A DNA stretch of 64,000 bases from contig NZ_KB849625.1 in NCBI RefSeq assembly GCF_000368685.1, positions 248,001 through 312,000 of the forward strand, given 5' to 3'. The DNA comes from Acinetobacter baylyi DSM 14961 = CIP 107474. Lineage in GTDB: Bacteria > Pseudomonadota > Gammaproteobacteria > Pseudomonadales > Moraxellaceae. A program made the position numbers and the translations under genes. The notes under the pieces were generated by a model. It saw nothing but the letters and a program-made list of their open reading frames with translations, searched no databases and was not told the origin of the DNA. This document shows positions 20,969 to 31,581 of the stretch, one piece after another. The number at the start of each line of letters is the position of its first letter. Position 1 is the first letter of the stretch.

Positions 20969-21781
20969 GTGGCCAAAATTGTTGTCGTAACATCAGGCAA
21001 AGGTGGTGTAGGTAAAACTACTACAAGTGCATCTTTTGCAACAGGTTTAGCCCTACGTGGTCATAAAACTGTTGTGATTGATTTTGACGTAGGTTTACGT
21101 AATCTAGACCTCATCATGGGATGCGAGCGCCGTGTTGTTTATGATTTTGTCAATGTGATTAACAACGAAGCACGCTTACAGCAGGCTTTAATTCGCGATA
21201 AAGACATTGAAAATTTGTATATTTTACCTGCGTCACAAACACGTGATAAAGATGCCTTGACCGACGAAGGCGTCGCCCGTGTAATCGAAGAATTATCTCA
21301 AGAATTTGATTATATTATTTGTGACTCACCTGCGGGTATTGAGCGCGGTGCTATTTTAGCCATGTATCATGCAGATGAAGCGATTATTGTGACGAATCCA
21401 GAAATTTCTTCTGTACGTGACTCTGACCGTATTATTGGCATGCTAGATAGTAAAACTAAAAAAGTAGAGCAAAATGAAGGACGTGTGCGTAAACATTTAT
21501 GTATTACGCGCTTCAACCCTGAACGTGCAGATCGTCAAGAAATGTTAACAATCGATGATATTTCTAAAGATATTTTGCGTATTCCAACGTTAGGTGTCAT
21601 TCCAGAATGTCCTAGCGTATTACAAGCTTCAAACGAAGGAAAACCTGTAGTTCTTTATACAGAATCAAAATCAGGTCAGGCTTACGATGACCTTGTTGCG
21701 CGTTTCTTGGGAGAAGAACGTCCTTATCGACATATTACCGTTCAACCGAAAAGCTGGTTGGCACGATTATTTGGAGCATAA
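20969..21781 (+). CDS. minD: Septum-site determining ATPase MinD
   Basis: A 270-residue ParA/MinD-type ATPase that binds the membrane and recruits MinC. The deviant Walker A GKGGVGKTT is near residue 11 and the Walker B-type DFDVGLRNLDLIMG follows. A C-terminal amphipathic helix (SWLARLFGA) targets the membrane. The frame starts at an ATG at 20945, but the GTG at 20969 with TAGGAG upstream gives the canonical N-terminus AKIVVVTSG. minE starts two bases after the stop codon. Confidence 0.97.
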   Translation: MAKIVVVTSGKGGVGKTTTSASFATGLALRGHKTVVIDFDVGLRNLDLIMGCERRVVYDFVNVINNEARLQQALIRDKDIENLYILPASQTRDKDALTDEGVARVIEELSQEFDYIICDSPAGIERGAILAMYHADEAIIVTNPEISSVRDSDRIIGMLDSKTKKVEQNEGRVRKHLCITRFNPERADRQEMLTIDDISKDILRIPTLGVIPECPSVLQASNEGKPVVLYTESKSGQAYDDLVARFLGEERPYRHITVQPKSWLARLFGA

Positions 21782-21783
21782 GC

Positions 21784-22056
21784 ATGGCAGGATTCTGGAG
21801 CAAAATATTCGGTAATGATGAAAAGCCTTCGAGCGCCCAAACAGCCAAAGATCGTTTAAAAGTTATCGTGGCATCTGAGCAAGGTCTTGGGCGTCGTTTG
21901 AGTCAAGATAAAATTGATCAAATGAAAAAAGAGATCATGCAAGTGGTTAGTCGCTATGTACGCGGTGTGGATGAAGATCATATCCAGATGCAGGTAAGAT
22001 CTGAGGCGAATATTGAAATGTTAGAAATGAATATCAATTTACCTGAAGAACGATAA
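21784..22056 (+). CDS. minE: Cell division topological specificity factor MinE
   Basis: A 90-residue protein that triggers MinD ATP hydrolysis and confines MinCD to the poles. It has an N-terminal amphipathic helix (AGFWSKIFG), the anti-MinCD segment with AKDRLKVIVASEQ and a C-terminal topological domain with VSRYVRGVDEDHIQMQV. GGAG overlaps the end of minD. It is the last gene of minCDE; a palindromic tandem repeat follows about 50 bases downstream. Confidence 0.97.
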   Translation: MAGFWSKIFGNDEKPSSAQTAKDRLKVIVASEQGLGRRLSQDKIDQMKKEIMQVVSRYVRGVDEDHIQMQVRSEANIEMLEMNINLPEER

Positions 22057-22103
22057 TTTCATTACTGATTAGTCAATAACCTAAAAATTAGGGCAAAATA
22101 TGA

Positions 22104-22222
22104 GACTGGATCAGCAAAGCAACGCTTTGCCCAGTCGCAAGACGAGAAGCTATGCTTCGAGTGGACTGGATCAGTACTTTTTGCCCAGTCGCAAGACGAG
22201 AAGCTATGCTTCGAGTGGACTT
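22104..22222. repeat. Two-copy palindromic tandem repeat downstream of minE
   Basis: Two tandem units begin at 22104 (60 bases) and 22164 (54 bases), each opening with GACTGGATCAG. A third unit is started by GACT at 22218. A block of 42 bases is identical at 22126-22167 and 22180-22221. Unit 1 folds into a long hairpin: GACTGG pairs with CCAGTC and inside it GCAAAGC pairs with GCTTTGC. Unit 2 lacks the inner arm. Each unit also has a small hairpin GAAGC-TAT-GCTTC. It looks like a REP/BIME-type intergenic element. Confidence 0.85.
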
Positions 22223-22301
22223 GAATCACAACTCATTTCGTCTAAAAGATTCAATATCCTGTCTCAAATTTTACCCTTTTAATTTTTATGAGGAACGTGT
22301 T

Positions 22302-22589
22302 ATGGCATTATCACAGCCAGCAACTTTCAACGAAGAATGGTCAGATGAGCGTGTGTTTGCCTACCTCAACCAACTTCCTCCTGAAGGTATAAATGCAGAC
22401 TTTCATGTGCTGTATCATGCTTTTAAGCACATGCGCCCAACCGATTATGAGCGTTTACTCACTCAATTTGTTGCCAATGGTCGTGATGTTAATGCAATAA
22501 ATCCAGAAGGTCAGCGTATTCATGACGTGATTGCTGAGTTTCCAAGACAACGTGAACCATTTTTGGAAGTCTTGGCAAAGTTTGCTTAA
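22302..22589 (+). CDS. Small conserved protein, PA4642-like
   Basis: A 95-residue soluble protein. The sequence (F-EEWSDERVFAYLNQLPPEGINADFHVLYHAFKHMRP) recalls the conserved hypothetical protein PA4642 of Pseudomonas; the function is unknown. The frame runs back through the upstream repeat, but the ATG at 22302 follows AGGAACG and begins the conserved part, so the upstream reading is not used. It has no membrane segment or cofactor motif. A strong terminator follows. Confidence 0.75.
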   Translation: MALSQPATFNEEWSDERVFAYLNQLPPEGINADFHVLYHAFKHMRPTDYERLLTQFVANGRDVNAINPEGQRIHDVIAEFPRQREPFLEVLAKFA

Positions 22590-22600
22590 ATACATTTGAT

Positions 22601-22627
22601 AAAAAACCTGCATGATGCAGGTTTTTT
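22601..22627. terminator. Bidirectional terminator between the PA4642-like gene and ftsK
   Basis: A 12-bp perfect stem AAAAAACCTGCA/TGCAGGTTTTTT (22601-22612 and 22616-22627) with a 3-base loop lies between the convergent stop codons and serves both genes. Confidence 0.88.
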
Positions 22628-22635
22628 ATTATGGT

Positions 22636-25600
22636 CTAGACCAGTATTTCTCGTTTACCATTGGCGCCCATGGCACTCACTATGCCATTTTCTTCCATCT
22701 GGTCAATAATACGTGCTGCACGGTTATAGCCAAGGCTAAACTTGCGCTGCAAGGATGATGTCGATGCTTTTCGGGTTTCCAACACAAATGCCACACATTG
22801 GTCATAAAGCATATCCCGATCTGATGCCCCCTCACCACCGTCTTCAAAGCCTCGAGAAGTAGGCTCCTCATCAAATGGTGTCAGAATCTCATCGACATAG
22901 TTAGGTTCACCACGCTCACGCCATGCATCACAAATACGGTTCACCTCGTCATCACCGATAAATGCTCCATGCACACGCTCAGGCTCAATCTTTCCAGGCC
23001 CAAGGAAGAGCATATCACCATGACCTAACAGATCTTCTGCTCCACCTGCATCCAGAATGGTACGTGAATCAATTTTAGAGTTAACACGCAAAGCTACACG
23101 GGTTGGGATATTGGCTTTAATTAGACCTGTAATTACATCTACCGAAGGCCGTTGTGTTGCAAGTAATAGATGAATACCAGCAGCACGTGATTTTTGAGCC
23201 AAACGGGTGATCATTTCTTCGGCTTTTTTGCCCACCTGCATAATCATATCGGCAAATTCATCTGCCACAATCACAATTGATGGTAAAGGCTGCAAACGTG
23301 GCGCACGTTCTTGCGTAGCAGAATCACTTGGTTTCCAGGTTGGATCAATGAGATCTTCACCATTAGCAATGGCTTCTTCAACCTTACGATTATAATCAGC
23401 CAATTTACGAATCTTTAAAAATGACATGAGCTTATAGCGACGCTCCATTTCATTGACACACCAGTTGAGTGCACTGACAGCGTCTTTCATGTCTGTGACC
23501 ACTGGGGTAAGCAAATGTGGAATATCGTTATAGTTGGCCAATTCAAGCTGTTTAGGATCAATCAAAATCAAACGTAGTTGATCGGGTGTGTACTTGAGTA
23601 GCATCGACAGGATCATCGAGTTTACTGCCACCGATTTACCTGAACCCGTTGTACCTGCAACTAGCATATGGGGTGCTTTACCTAAGTCAGTAATCACTGG
23701 ATTACCAGAAATATCCTTACCCATTGCCATCGAAAGTAAACCAGCAGGATCTCTAAAAGATGCAGTTTCCAGAAGTTCGATCAAACGAACCATTTCACGC
23801 GAGCTGTTAGGTACCTCAATTCCGATATAAGGTTTACCAGGAATTACCTCGACTACGCGTACAGATGCCATCGACATAGAGCGTGCCAGATCACGCGAAA
23901 TATTGGTGACTTTGGATGCTTTTACACCAGGCGCCAAATCAAGTTCAAAACGTGTAACAACAGGACCTGGCTGTGCTTCTACAACTTTCGCCTTAACATT
24001 AAACTCTTGTAACTTAATCTCAAGTAATTCAGATAACCGCTCTAACTGCTCAACCGTAAAATTGACTTTTTTATTTGGATCAACTTTATCCAGTAATTCT
24101 AAACCTGGTAAGGTTGGCAAATCACGACGTTTTTGTGCAACCTGCATGGCACGAGACATTGGTCGTCCAGATGCATCTGTTAAGGGTGCATCAAAATCAA
24201 AGTCATCTTCTACAGGTTTACCTGCAGTTTCTTGCCACGCTTCAATAAATTCTTCTTTAGAAAGTTTTTCCTGATCTTTTGCAGTTAATTCATTTGATGT
24301 GAAACTACGGTTCTGTGGCTGACCCGCATAGTGAGTGCTTGGATTTTCTTCGACAGTTTCAGTCAATAAATCACTCTGCTCTTCAGCTTCGTCTAAATTC
24401 GTCATATTTTTTGGTTGTAGTGTATTGGAAGACGCTTGCAGGGTTTGCTCAACTTGCTGAATCAAATGATCGGTATGATCTGGTGTTGTATCTTCACGAT
24501 GTTCCACAAAAGGCGTATGAATATCGCTTCCTATTTTGGAGTTAGGCATCGCTGCCAATAACTCATCAAAAATCTGATCATCATTCCAATTTAGTTTGGC
24601 GGTATGATTATTCGGTTGCGTATGGTTCTGCTGTGCTTGTTGGGCTTTTAAATTGGCCAGAAGTTCATCCGATGTCATTGGCGTCACTGATGGCTCATTG
24701 TCATCAGCCGCTCTAAGTAAAGCATCTATTTCCTGCTTATGTGTTGAATCATCGGTTTGAAGTGCTTTCCATACTTCACCTGTCGGCACTAAACGTTTGG
24801 CTTCTTTTTCAAGTTGATGTGCTTTTTGAATCGTTTGCTCAAATGCTGGATCTTCTATTGACGTGTTTACCGCTTGAACCTGTTGTTGTGCATATTGTTC
24901 TTTTGCTACAACATCAGCAAAAAGTTTTTCTACCATCTCATCACTGACAAAGTTTTTCGTTGTGGTATCAAAAGCTTTTTGATCTGTACGAGTAGTTTGT
25001 TCAAGATGCTGATCATGTACTTGATCTTGATGATTTTGTTCGCTAGCCACCGTCGTTTTGCTAGTAGAAGCTGTTTTCTTTGGCTGTTCAGTTAAATCAT
25101 AATCAGACTCGTTAGGAGAGACATTTTTATAGAATAAATCTTGTAAATATGCAGGTGTAGCTTTCAGTGTCGCCCAGGTACGATTCCATTGAATACCAAA
25201 AGCCAATGTGATTAGCAAAACCCAAAATGCGACTAAGAATAATGTCGCACCATAAATCGTCAACAATCCAGAAAGGCTTTGCCCCACTTCAAAACCAATA
25301 ATACCGCCCGAAGCATTTTCTAGCGTGTCTGCAGGTACATTCCAGTACAGATACAATAATGTAGAGGTCGCAAGAATAATAAAAAATTGCGCAGCATAAC
25401 GAAACGGTCGAGTTAAAAAGCTTCTAGGCCACCAGATCTGAATGGCTTCTATAAATAAAAAAATAGGAATCAGCAGACTTGCCCAACCTAAAAAGCCAAA
25501 CATCAGATCGGCAATCCATGCACCAGCGACACCACTTGCATTGGACACATTTTGGGTGTCGCTCGAAATATGCATCCAGCCAGGATCGAAAGGCGTATAA

Positions 25601-25692
25601 GTCACAGTTGCGACAAATAGATAAATCCCGAACGAAACCAAAAATAATGTGATTAATAATCGCTGTGCATAAACACTCGACACCGCAGTCAT
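22636..25692 (-). CDS. ftsK: DNA translocase FtsK
   Basis: A 1018-residue double-stranded DNA pump that clears and aligns chromosomes at the septum and activates XerCD at dif. About four transmembrane segments lie in the first 175 residues. An acidic, Gln/Thr-rich linker extends to about residue 530. The motor domain has Walker A VAGTTGSGKSVAVNS, Walker B-like IVIVADEFADMI and LLLATQRPSVDVITGLIKANIPTRVA. The C-terminal winged-helix gamma domain (LQRKFSLGYNRAARIIDQMEENGIVS) reads KOPS sites. It is divergent from trxB and transcribed alone. Confidence 0.97.
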   Translation of the reverse strand: MTAVSSVYAQRLLITLFLVSFGIYLFVATVTYTPFDPGWMHISSDTQNVSNASGVAGAWIADLMFGFLGWASLLIPIFLFIEAIQIWWPRSFLTRPFRYAAQFFIILATSTLLYLYWNVPADTLENASGGIIGFEVGQSLSGLLTIYGATLFLVAFWVLLITLAFGIQWNRTWATLKATPAYLQDLFYKNVSPNESDYDLTEQPKKTASTSKTTVASEQNHQDQVHDQHLEQTTRTDQKAFDTTTKNFVSDEMVEKLFADVVAKEQYAQQQVQAVNTSIEDPAFEQTIQKAHQLEKEAKRLVPTGEVWKALQTDDSTHKQEIDALLRAADDNEPSVTPMTSDELLANLKAQQAQQNHTQPNNHTAKLNWNDDQIFDELLAAMPNSKIGSDIHTPFVEHREDTTPDHTDHLIQQVEQTLQASSNTLQPKNMTNLDEAEEQSDLLTETVEENPSTHYAGQPQNRSFTSNELTAKDQEKLSKEEFIEAWQETAGKPVEDDFDFDAPLTDASGRPMSRAMQVAQKRRDLPTLPGLELLDKVDPNKKVNFTVEQLERLSELLEIKLQEFNVKAKVVEAQPGPVVTRFELDLAPGVKASKVTNISRDLARSMSMASVRVVEVIPGKPYIGIEVPNSSREMVRLIELLETASFRDPAGLLSMAMGKDISGNPVITDLGKAPHMLVAGTTGSGKSVAVNSMILSMLLKYTPDQLRLILIDPKQLELANYNDIPHLLTPVVTDMKDAVSALNWCVNEMERRYKLMSFLKIRKLADYNRKVEEAIANGEDLIDPTWKPSDSATQERAPRLQPLPSIVIVADEFADMIMQVGKKAEEMITRLAQKSRAAGIHLLLATQRPSVDVITGLIKANIPTRVALRVNSKIDSRTILDAGGAEDLLGHGDMLFLGPGKIEPERVHGAFIGDDEVNRICDAWRERGEPNYVDEILTPFDEEPTSRGFEDGGEGASDRDMLYDQCVAFVLETRKASTSSLQRKFSLGYNRAARIIDQMEENGIVSAMGANGKREILV

Positions 25693-25943
25693 ATACTGTC
25701 CTGTAAAACCAGTTTCAATGAATTCATTTTTCTTTCGTTAGATTTGTGTATAAATCTACGAATTAATCCTTCTATTATGCACCTGTTCTGACAAAAATGA
25801 TGCATGATTGTTTACGCTTGTTGTTAACACGGTGCAGGATTCATCTATATAGCCTAATTCGATTTAATTGATCAATATTATCAACATCAAATCACAGCCA
25901 TTCCGCTTCAGTTTCACGTATAATTCTAAAAATTTCGATATAA

Positions 25944-26906
<963 letters not shown>

Positions 26907-26931
26907 ATTTAATATTTATTCTCATCCTATA

Positions 26932-26964
26932 AAAAAGATCGGCTAAAATGAAGCCGATCTTTTT
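26932..26964 (+). terminator. Terminator of trxB
   Basis: A 13-bp perfect stem AAAAAGATCGGCT/AGCCGATCTTTTT (26932-26944 with 26952-26964) has a 7-base loop and a following T-rich run. It ends 14 bases before the aat start, so the aat promoter would have to overlap it or aat relies on read-through. Confidence 0.88.
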
Positions 26965-26978
26965 ATATCTCCCCTGCC

Positions 26979-27704
26979 ATGATTCTTCCATCGATGTATG
27001 TTTTTCCCGATCCACCCGAAGCAGATCCAGAAGGTCAGGGACTCATCTGTATTGGTGCAGACCTGGAACCTTCGACGCTATTCGAAGCTTATACGCACGG
27101 ATTATTTCCTTGGTTCAATGAAGGTGATCCAATTTGTTGGTGGAGTCCAGAACCACGTTGTGTAATCTATCCAGAGCAGTATCAACCCAGTAAAACCTTA
27201 ATTCGTAGTATGAAAAAGTACGATTATCAAATCACCATGAATCGCGCTTTTGAAAAAGTAATACGTTCGTGTGCATTACCACGTAACTACACCAATGAAA
27301 CATGGATTTCAGAAGATATTGTACAAGGGTATGTGGAGTTATTTAAGGCAGGTTATGCTTATAGTGTAGAGGTATGGGAAAACGATCAATTGATTGGCGG
27401 TTTATATGGGGTAAATATTGGTAAAGGTTGTTTCGGCGAATCGATGTTTAGTTTGCGTACAGACACTTCAAAAATTGCATTTTACACACTAATGCTGATT
27501 GGACAGGAAAATCAGGTTCCTTGGGTGGACTGTCAATTGGTCAATGACCATCTAATTAGTCTGGGTGCCTGTACACTTTCTCGACAAGCCTACTTAAAAT
27601 CGTTACAAGATGTAATTATTCAGCCCCCTATCAATTGGAAAAGATATCAAGAACGTGTATTTTCAAGTAAAAGAATTGCCCAAAATGCAAAACTAACCGA
27701 ATGA
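26979..27704 (+). CDS. aat: Leucyl/phenylalanyl-tRNA--protein transferase Aat
   Basis: A 241-residue enzyme of the N-degron pathway that attaches Leu or Phe from tRNA to proteins with N-terminal Lys or Arg, marking them for ClpS/ClpAP. Family motifs: [77 protein letters not shown] and FGESMFS. The ATG at 26979 lacks a good ribosome site; a second in-frame ATG five codons on (26994) is possible. bpt starts 24 bases after its stop, forming an operon of the two leucylating enzymes. Confidence 0.94.
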
Positions 27705-27728
27705 TAACAATGAGGGGGCTGTATCACA

Positions 27729-28544
27729 ATGAAATCATACCAACCAAAGTCCCTTCTTAACGACTTACAATATTATATTACCCCACCACACGATTGCAGT
27801 TATCTAGATAATAAATCTGCACGTATGGTGTTTCTTGACCCTATCCATCGAATTGACGTGGTGACGCTTTCTGAACTTTCACGCGTCGGATTTCGCCGTA
27901 GTGGAGATTTCGTTTATCGTCCTGAATGTCATTTATGCCGCCAGTGTTTGTCCTGTCGCGTCCCTGTTCATGATTTCAACATGAATAGCCTGCAAAAAAA
28001 AGCATGGAAACGAAATCAGGACTTGCGTATGTCGATTGTGCCCACCCATGCGGCAACCTCTGTTCATTATCAGTTATATGAACGCTATATCAATGAACGT
28101 CATGCCGATGGTGATATGTTCCCACCGAGTCTAGATCAATTTGAAAAATTTCTGGTTCACAGTTGTACAGAAAGTTTTTTTCTTGAATTGTGGAAAGATG
28201 ACCGTCTGATTTGTGTTTCAACATGTGATTTAATGGACGATGGTTTATCTGCGGTTTACACCTTTTTTGATCCTGATGAAAACCGTAGATCTTTAGGTGT
28301 TTTTGCAATTCTCAAACAGCTTGAATATGTAAAATCTATCGATCTGGATTATTTGTATCTTGGTTACTGGGTTCCACATTCACAAAAGATGAATTATAAA
28401 TCACAATATATTCCTCTTGAACTATTGCTTGATGGTCAATGGCGTCGTCTTAACAGAGCCTTATCTCAAGAAGAAATATCTCAGCTTGGTGAATCACTGA
28501 TGACAATTTTGCCATCTGAATGGAATAGTATGATTATTAAGTAA
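27729..28544 (+). CDS. bpt: Aspartate/glutamate leucyltransferase Bpt
   Basis: A 271-residue arginyltransferase-like enzyme that attaches Leu to proteins with N-terminal Asp or Glu. The Cys-rich N-terminal element is visible (C-L-C in the ECHLCRQCLSCR segment). Two further blocks are YERYINERHADGDMFPPS and the C-terminal catalytic segment DYLYLGYWVPHSQKMNYKSQY. GAGGGGG precedes the ATG. It is second in the aat-bpt operon and ends 7 bases from the convergent rimI gene, with no clear terminator between them. Confidence 0.94.
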   Translation: MKSYQPKSLLNDLQYYITPPHDCSYLDNKSARMVFLDPIHRIDVVTLSELSRVGFRRSGDFVYRPECHLCRQCLSCRVPVHDFNMNSLQKKAWKRNQDLRMSIVPTHAATSVHYQLYERYINERHADGDMFPPSLDQFEKFLVHSCTESFFLELWKDDRLICVSTCDLMDDGLSAVYTFFDPDENRRSLGVFAILKQLEYVKSIDLDYLYLGYWVPHSQKMNYKSQYIPLELLLDGQWRRLNRALSQEEISQLGESLMTILPSEWNSMIIK

Positions 28545-28550
28545 CTATTT

Positions 28551-29009
28551 TTACTTAAAAAGATCTGCAAAGTTATCACTGCATGCTTTGACCATAATGA
28601 TTGCATGCTCTCGTGTACCATCAGGATTAGGATAATAATGACGTCTTAAATCAATTTGATGGAAACCGCTTTTTTCATATAGTCCAACCGCAGATAAATT
28701 ACTTTCTCTTACTTCCAAAAAAATTTGCACAGGATTATTTTTGAGCTGATTGATAGATTCTTCAAGTAACTTAAAACCAAGACCTCTTCCCTGCATATTG
28801 GGATGAATTGCCATCAGAAGCAGATTTGCTTCGTCCAATACAGGCTGTAGTATACAAAAGCCCACGACTTGCTTGTTCAATTCAATCACAGTCGCTTGAT
28901 ACGAATTTAAGGATTCTGCAAATTGTTGTTTTGACCATGGATGTGTCTGAACCATTGCCTCAATTTGAGTAACGATATCAATATCAGCAGCTTGCATATC
29001 ACGAATCAT
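28551..29009 (-). CDS. rimI: Ribosomal protein S18-alanine N-acetyltransferase RimI
   Basis: A 152-residue GNAT acetyltransferase. It has the N-terminal IRDMQAADIDIVTQIEA, acetyl-CoA motif A MAIHPNMQGRGLGFKLLEE, LEVRESNLSAVGLYEKSGF and the C-terminal RRHYYPNPDGTREHAIIM, which matches RimI over other GNAT proteins. It acetylates the N-terminal Ala of S18. It is convergent with bpt and overlaps no other gene. Confidence 0.9.
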   Translation of the reverse strand: MIRDMQAADIDIVTQIEAMVQTHPWSKQQFAESLNSYQATVIELNKQVVGFCILQPVLDEANLLLMAIHPNMQGRGLGFKLLEESINQLKNNPVQIFLEVRESNLSAVGLYEKSGFHQIDLRRHYYPNPDGTREHAIIMVKACSDNFADLFK

Positions 29010-29125
29010 AAAAGGTTCAGCATTACTAGAAATTTTGGTATCTCTATTATAGAAACTTCGAATAAAAAAACGAGTAAAAAGGACTTTTAAATAGACGGTA
29101 TCACCAAACTTCGTCTATTAAAAAA

Positions 29126-29144
29126 AGAGCAGCTTAGCTGCTCT
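29126..29144 (-). terminator. Terminator of the COG3687-type gene
   Basis: An 8-bp stem AGAGCAGC/GCTGCTCT with a 3-base loop (29126-29133 and 29137-29144) is followed on the minus strand by a run of at least six T. It is 18 bases past the stop codon. Confidence 0.85.
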
Positions 29145-29161
29145 GCGCTAAAAATTTGTTT

Positions 29162-30043
29162 TTATAGACCGATTTTTGCTTTCCATGTTTTAAGAAGATC
29201 AATGGTATCCAAGTGGTTTGGATGAAACCCAGGCTTAAAATACGCCATCATTTCTTTTGCCATACCTGAAATAATCCCTTTGGATGGACTATAGCCATAG
29301 GTATATATCACTGACAATTCTTTCAAATTAAGTTTATTATCTTGTTTTAATAACCGTAGTACAAAGGATGATTGGATCAAAAAGATTAATGTCATTGCAA
29401 AGACAAGTGAGCTTGTTCGTAGAACATATGCCTTGGCACCTTTACCAAACACCCCTTCATATACATCATAAGCGACTGCTTTATGTTCATTTTCCTCAAT
29501 CGCATGCCAATACCACATGGTTGACATGGTTTCATCTGTCATAAGTTCTTGGATATGTGTATTCACCAAAAGTTGAGATGCTATTGTTGCTGTAAAATGC
29601 TCAAGTGCTGTTGTTGCGGTTAGATCAACCATCTCCTGTGTCATCCCAAAAGGTTTGACAATTTTTGCAAAGGTTTTAAGTGATGTCTGAATGGCTTTAT
29701 CAGTAAATTTTTCTAGTGTATGGACATCATGCCCATACTTCTGAGCCGATGCATTAAAATTAACATGTTCCTGGGTATGCATAGCTTCCTGACCAATGAA
29801 AGCACTAATTTCTTTTTGTAATGCTTCATCGTCTTTAATTGCTGGGTGATAACGTACTGCACGAACACTATCAATAAAAAATTTTTCGCCTGCTGGAAAC
29901 AATGCAGACAGTGCAGTCATGAAATGAGTCAATCCAGCTGAACCATTCATCCAGTATTCGGGTACAGCATCAAAGTCAAAATTCATACGACGAACAGGAA
30001 AGCTTGCACCTGCACGATTCGAAATATTTACCTTAGCATTCAT
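29162..30043 (-). CDS. Predicted metal-dependent hydrolase, PF10118/COG3687 family
   Basis: A 293-residue protein. The N-terminal FPVRRMNFDFD and W-NGSAGLTHFM are typical of this family. Conserved metal-binding candidates are E and H in GQEAMHTQEHVNFN, E in ALEHFTATIA and E/H in WHAIEENEHKAVAYDVYEG. Together they give a ferritin-like four-helix di-iron layout. The segment near residue 210-235 is hydrophobic (LVFAMTLIFLIQSSFVL), so it is membrane-associated. The substrate is unknown. GAGGAG precedes the ATG. The 256 bases upstream, before tuf, hold only the tuf terminator and probably this gene's promoter. Confidence 0.82.
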   Translation of the reverse strand: MNAKVNISNRAGASFPVRRMNFDFDAVPEYWMNGSAGLTHFMTALSALFPAGEKFFIDSVRAVRYHPAIKDDEALQKEISAFIGQEAMHTQEHVNFNASAQKYGHDVHTLEKFTDKAIQTSLKTFAKIVKPFGMTQEMVDLTATTALEHFTATIASQLLVNTHIQELMTDETMSTMWYWHAIEENEHKAVAYDVYEGVFGKGAKAYVLRTSSLVFAMTLIFLIQSSFVLRLLKQDNKLNLKELSVIYTYGYSPSKGIISGMAKEMMAYFKPGFHPNHLDTIDLLKTWKAKIGL

Positions 30044-30261
30044 GCCAATTACTCCTCAATGACGCTAACGCCATTAACATTTATTGTTTATTTTCTTGAT
30101 TGTCATGATACTGAATTAAGGAAAGGAGTTAAGTGCAGTTAAGGACACAGAATTATCAGTTTGGGTCATAACAATAGAAAAGATTAAACAAGTCCATTTC
30201 TTTGAAGGAGAAATTAAAGGGATTATTCTTAAATAAGTAATGTTTAAATGTAGATATAAAA

Positions 30262-30287
30262 AAAGCGCCCCAAGGGGACGCTTTTTT
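30262..30287 (-). terminator. Terminator of tuf and the str operon
   Basis: A hairpin AAAGCG-CCCC-AA-GGGG-ACGCTTT with one bulged base is flanked by long A and T runs. It lies just past the tuf stop. Confidence 0.88.
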
Positions 30288-30299
30288 TTCGAGCACTGA

Positions 30300-31490
30300 T
30301 TATGCAGTTACTTTCGCAACAACACCAGCACCTACAGTACGACCACCTTCACGGATCGCAAAACGTAGACCTGGGTCCATTGCGATTGGGTGGATCAATT
30401 CTACTGACATTTCAACGTTGTCACCTGGCATTACCATTTCAACGCCTTCTTTCAACTGGATTGCACCAGTTACGTCAGTGGTACGGAAATAGAACTGTGG
30501 ACGGTAACCGTTAAGGAATGGAGTATGACGACCACCTTCTTCTTTAGAAAGTACGTATACTTCTGCGTCGAATTTAGTGTGCGGCTTGATTGTACCTGGT
30601 TTAGCAAGTACTTGACCACGTTGTACGTCTTCACGCTTAGTACCACGAAGAAGAACACCACAGTTCTCGCCCGCACGGCCTTCGTCAAGAAGTTTACGGA
30701 ACATTTCAACGCCAGTTACTGTCGTAGTTTGAGTATCACGGATACCTACGATTTCAACTGATTCGCCCACTTTCACGATACCAGCTTCTACACGGCCAGT
30801 AACAACTGTACCACGACCAGAAATCGAGAATACATCTTCGATTGGCATCAAGAATGCTTTGTCGATTGCGCGCTCTGGTTCTGGGATGTAAGTGTCAAGT
30901 GCTTCTACAAGCGCAAGAACTGAAGACTCGCCATATTGACCAGCATCACCTTCTAACGCTTTAAGCGCAGAACCACGAATCACTGGAGTGTCGTCGCCTG
31001 GGAAGTCATAAGTAGAAAGAAGTTCACGAACTTCCATTTCTACAAGCTCAAGAAGCTCTTCGTCGTCTACAAGGTCGCATTTGTTCAAGAATACAACGAT
31101 GTAAGGTACACCTACCTGACGAGAAAGAAGGATGTGCTCACGAGTTTGTGGCATAGGACCGTCAGTCGCAGCACAAACAAGGATCGCGCCGTCCATCTGA
31201 GCAGCACCAGTAATCATGTTTTTAACGTAGTCGGCGTGGCCCGGGCAGTCAACGTGCGCGTAGTGACGAATTGGAGAGTCGTATTCTACGTGTGAAGTAT
31301 TAATGGTAATACCACGTGCTTTTTCTTCTGGAGCTGAGTCGATTTGTGAGTAATCTTTCGCTTCACCGCCGTAAGTTTTCGCACAGATTGTTGCGATCGC
31401 AGCAGTAAGAGTTGTTTTACCATGGTCAACGTGACCAATTGTGCCCACGTTTACGTGTGGTTTATTACGTTCAAACTTAGCCTTAGCCAT
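30300..31490 (-). CDS. tuf: Elongation factor Tu
   Basis: A 396-residue GTPase that delivers aminoacyl-tRNA to the ribosome. G1 is [10 protein letters not shown], the switch I region is [13 protein letters not shown]3 is [13 protein letters not shown]4 is NKCDLVDD and G5 is GSALKAL; domains 2 and 3 follow. The ATG at 31490 gives the canonical [19 protein letters not shown]; the longer frame to 31529 lacks support. It is the last gene of rpsL-rpsG-fusA-tuf. A second tuf copy is common in this group but is not in the window. Confidence 0.98.
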   Translation of the reverse strand: MAKAKFERNKPHVNVGTIGHVDHGKTTLTAAIATICAKTYGGEAKDYSQIDSAPEEKARGITINTSHVEYDSPIRHYAHVDCPGHADYVKNMITGAAQMDGAILVCAATDGPMPQTREHILLSRQVGVPYIVVFLNKCDLVDDEELLELVEMEVRELLSTYDFPGDDTPVIRGSALKALEGDAGQYGESSVLALVEALDTYIPEPERAIDKAFLMPIEDVFSISGRGTVVTGRVEAGIVKVGESVEIVGIRDTQTTTVTGVEMFRKLLDEGRAGENCGVLLRGTKREDVQRGQVLAKPGTIKPHTKFDAEVYVLSKEEGGRHTPFLNGYRPQFYFRTTDVTGAIQLKEGVEMVMPGDNVEMSVELIHPIAMDPGLRFAIREGGRTVGAGVVAKVTA

Positions 31491-31581
31491 GAGTTTTTCC
31501 TTTATAAACTGCTCATGAGGATCGCTCATGAGCGCTTGGTTTTTAACTAAAAATTAGTTTGGGCTTATAGTAATCGAAAGA

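Noticed and set aside
22104..22222. Two direct repeats as a CRISPR array
   Set aside because: Only two copies, no regular spacers, and no cas genes in the window; the nested palindromes fit a REP-type element better.
22100..22301. Frames running through the palindromic repeat into the PA4642-like gene
   Set aside because: The translated repeat gives the same short peptide twice; the conserved protein begins at the ATG at 22302 with its own ribosome site.
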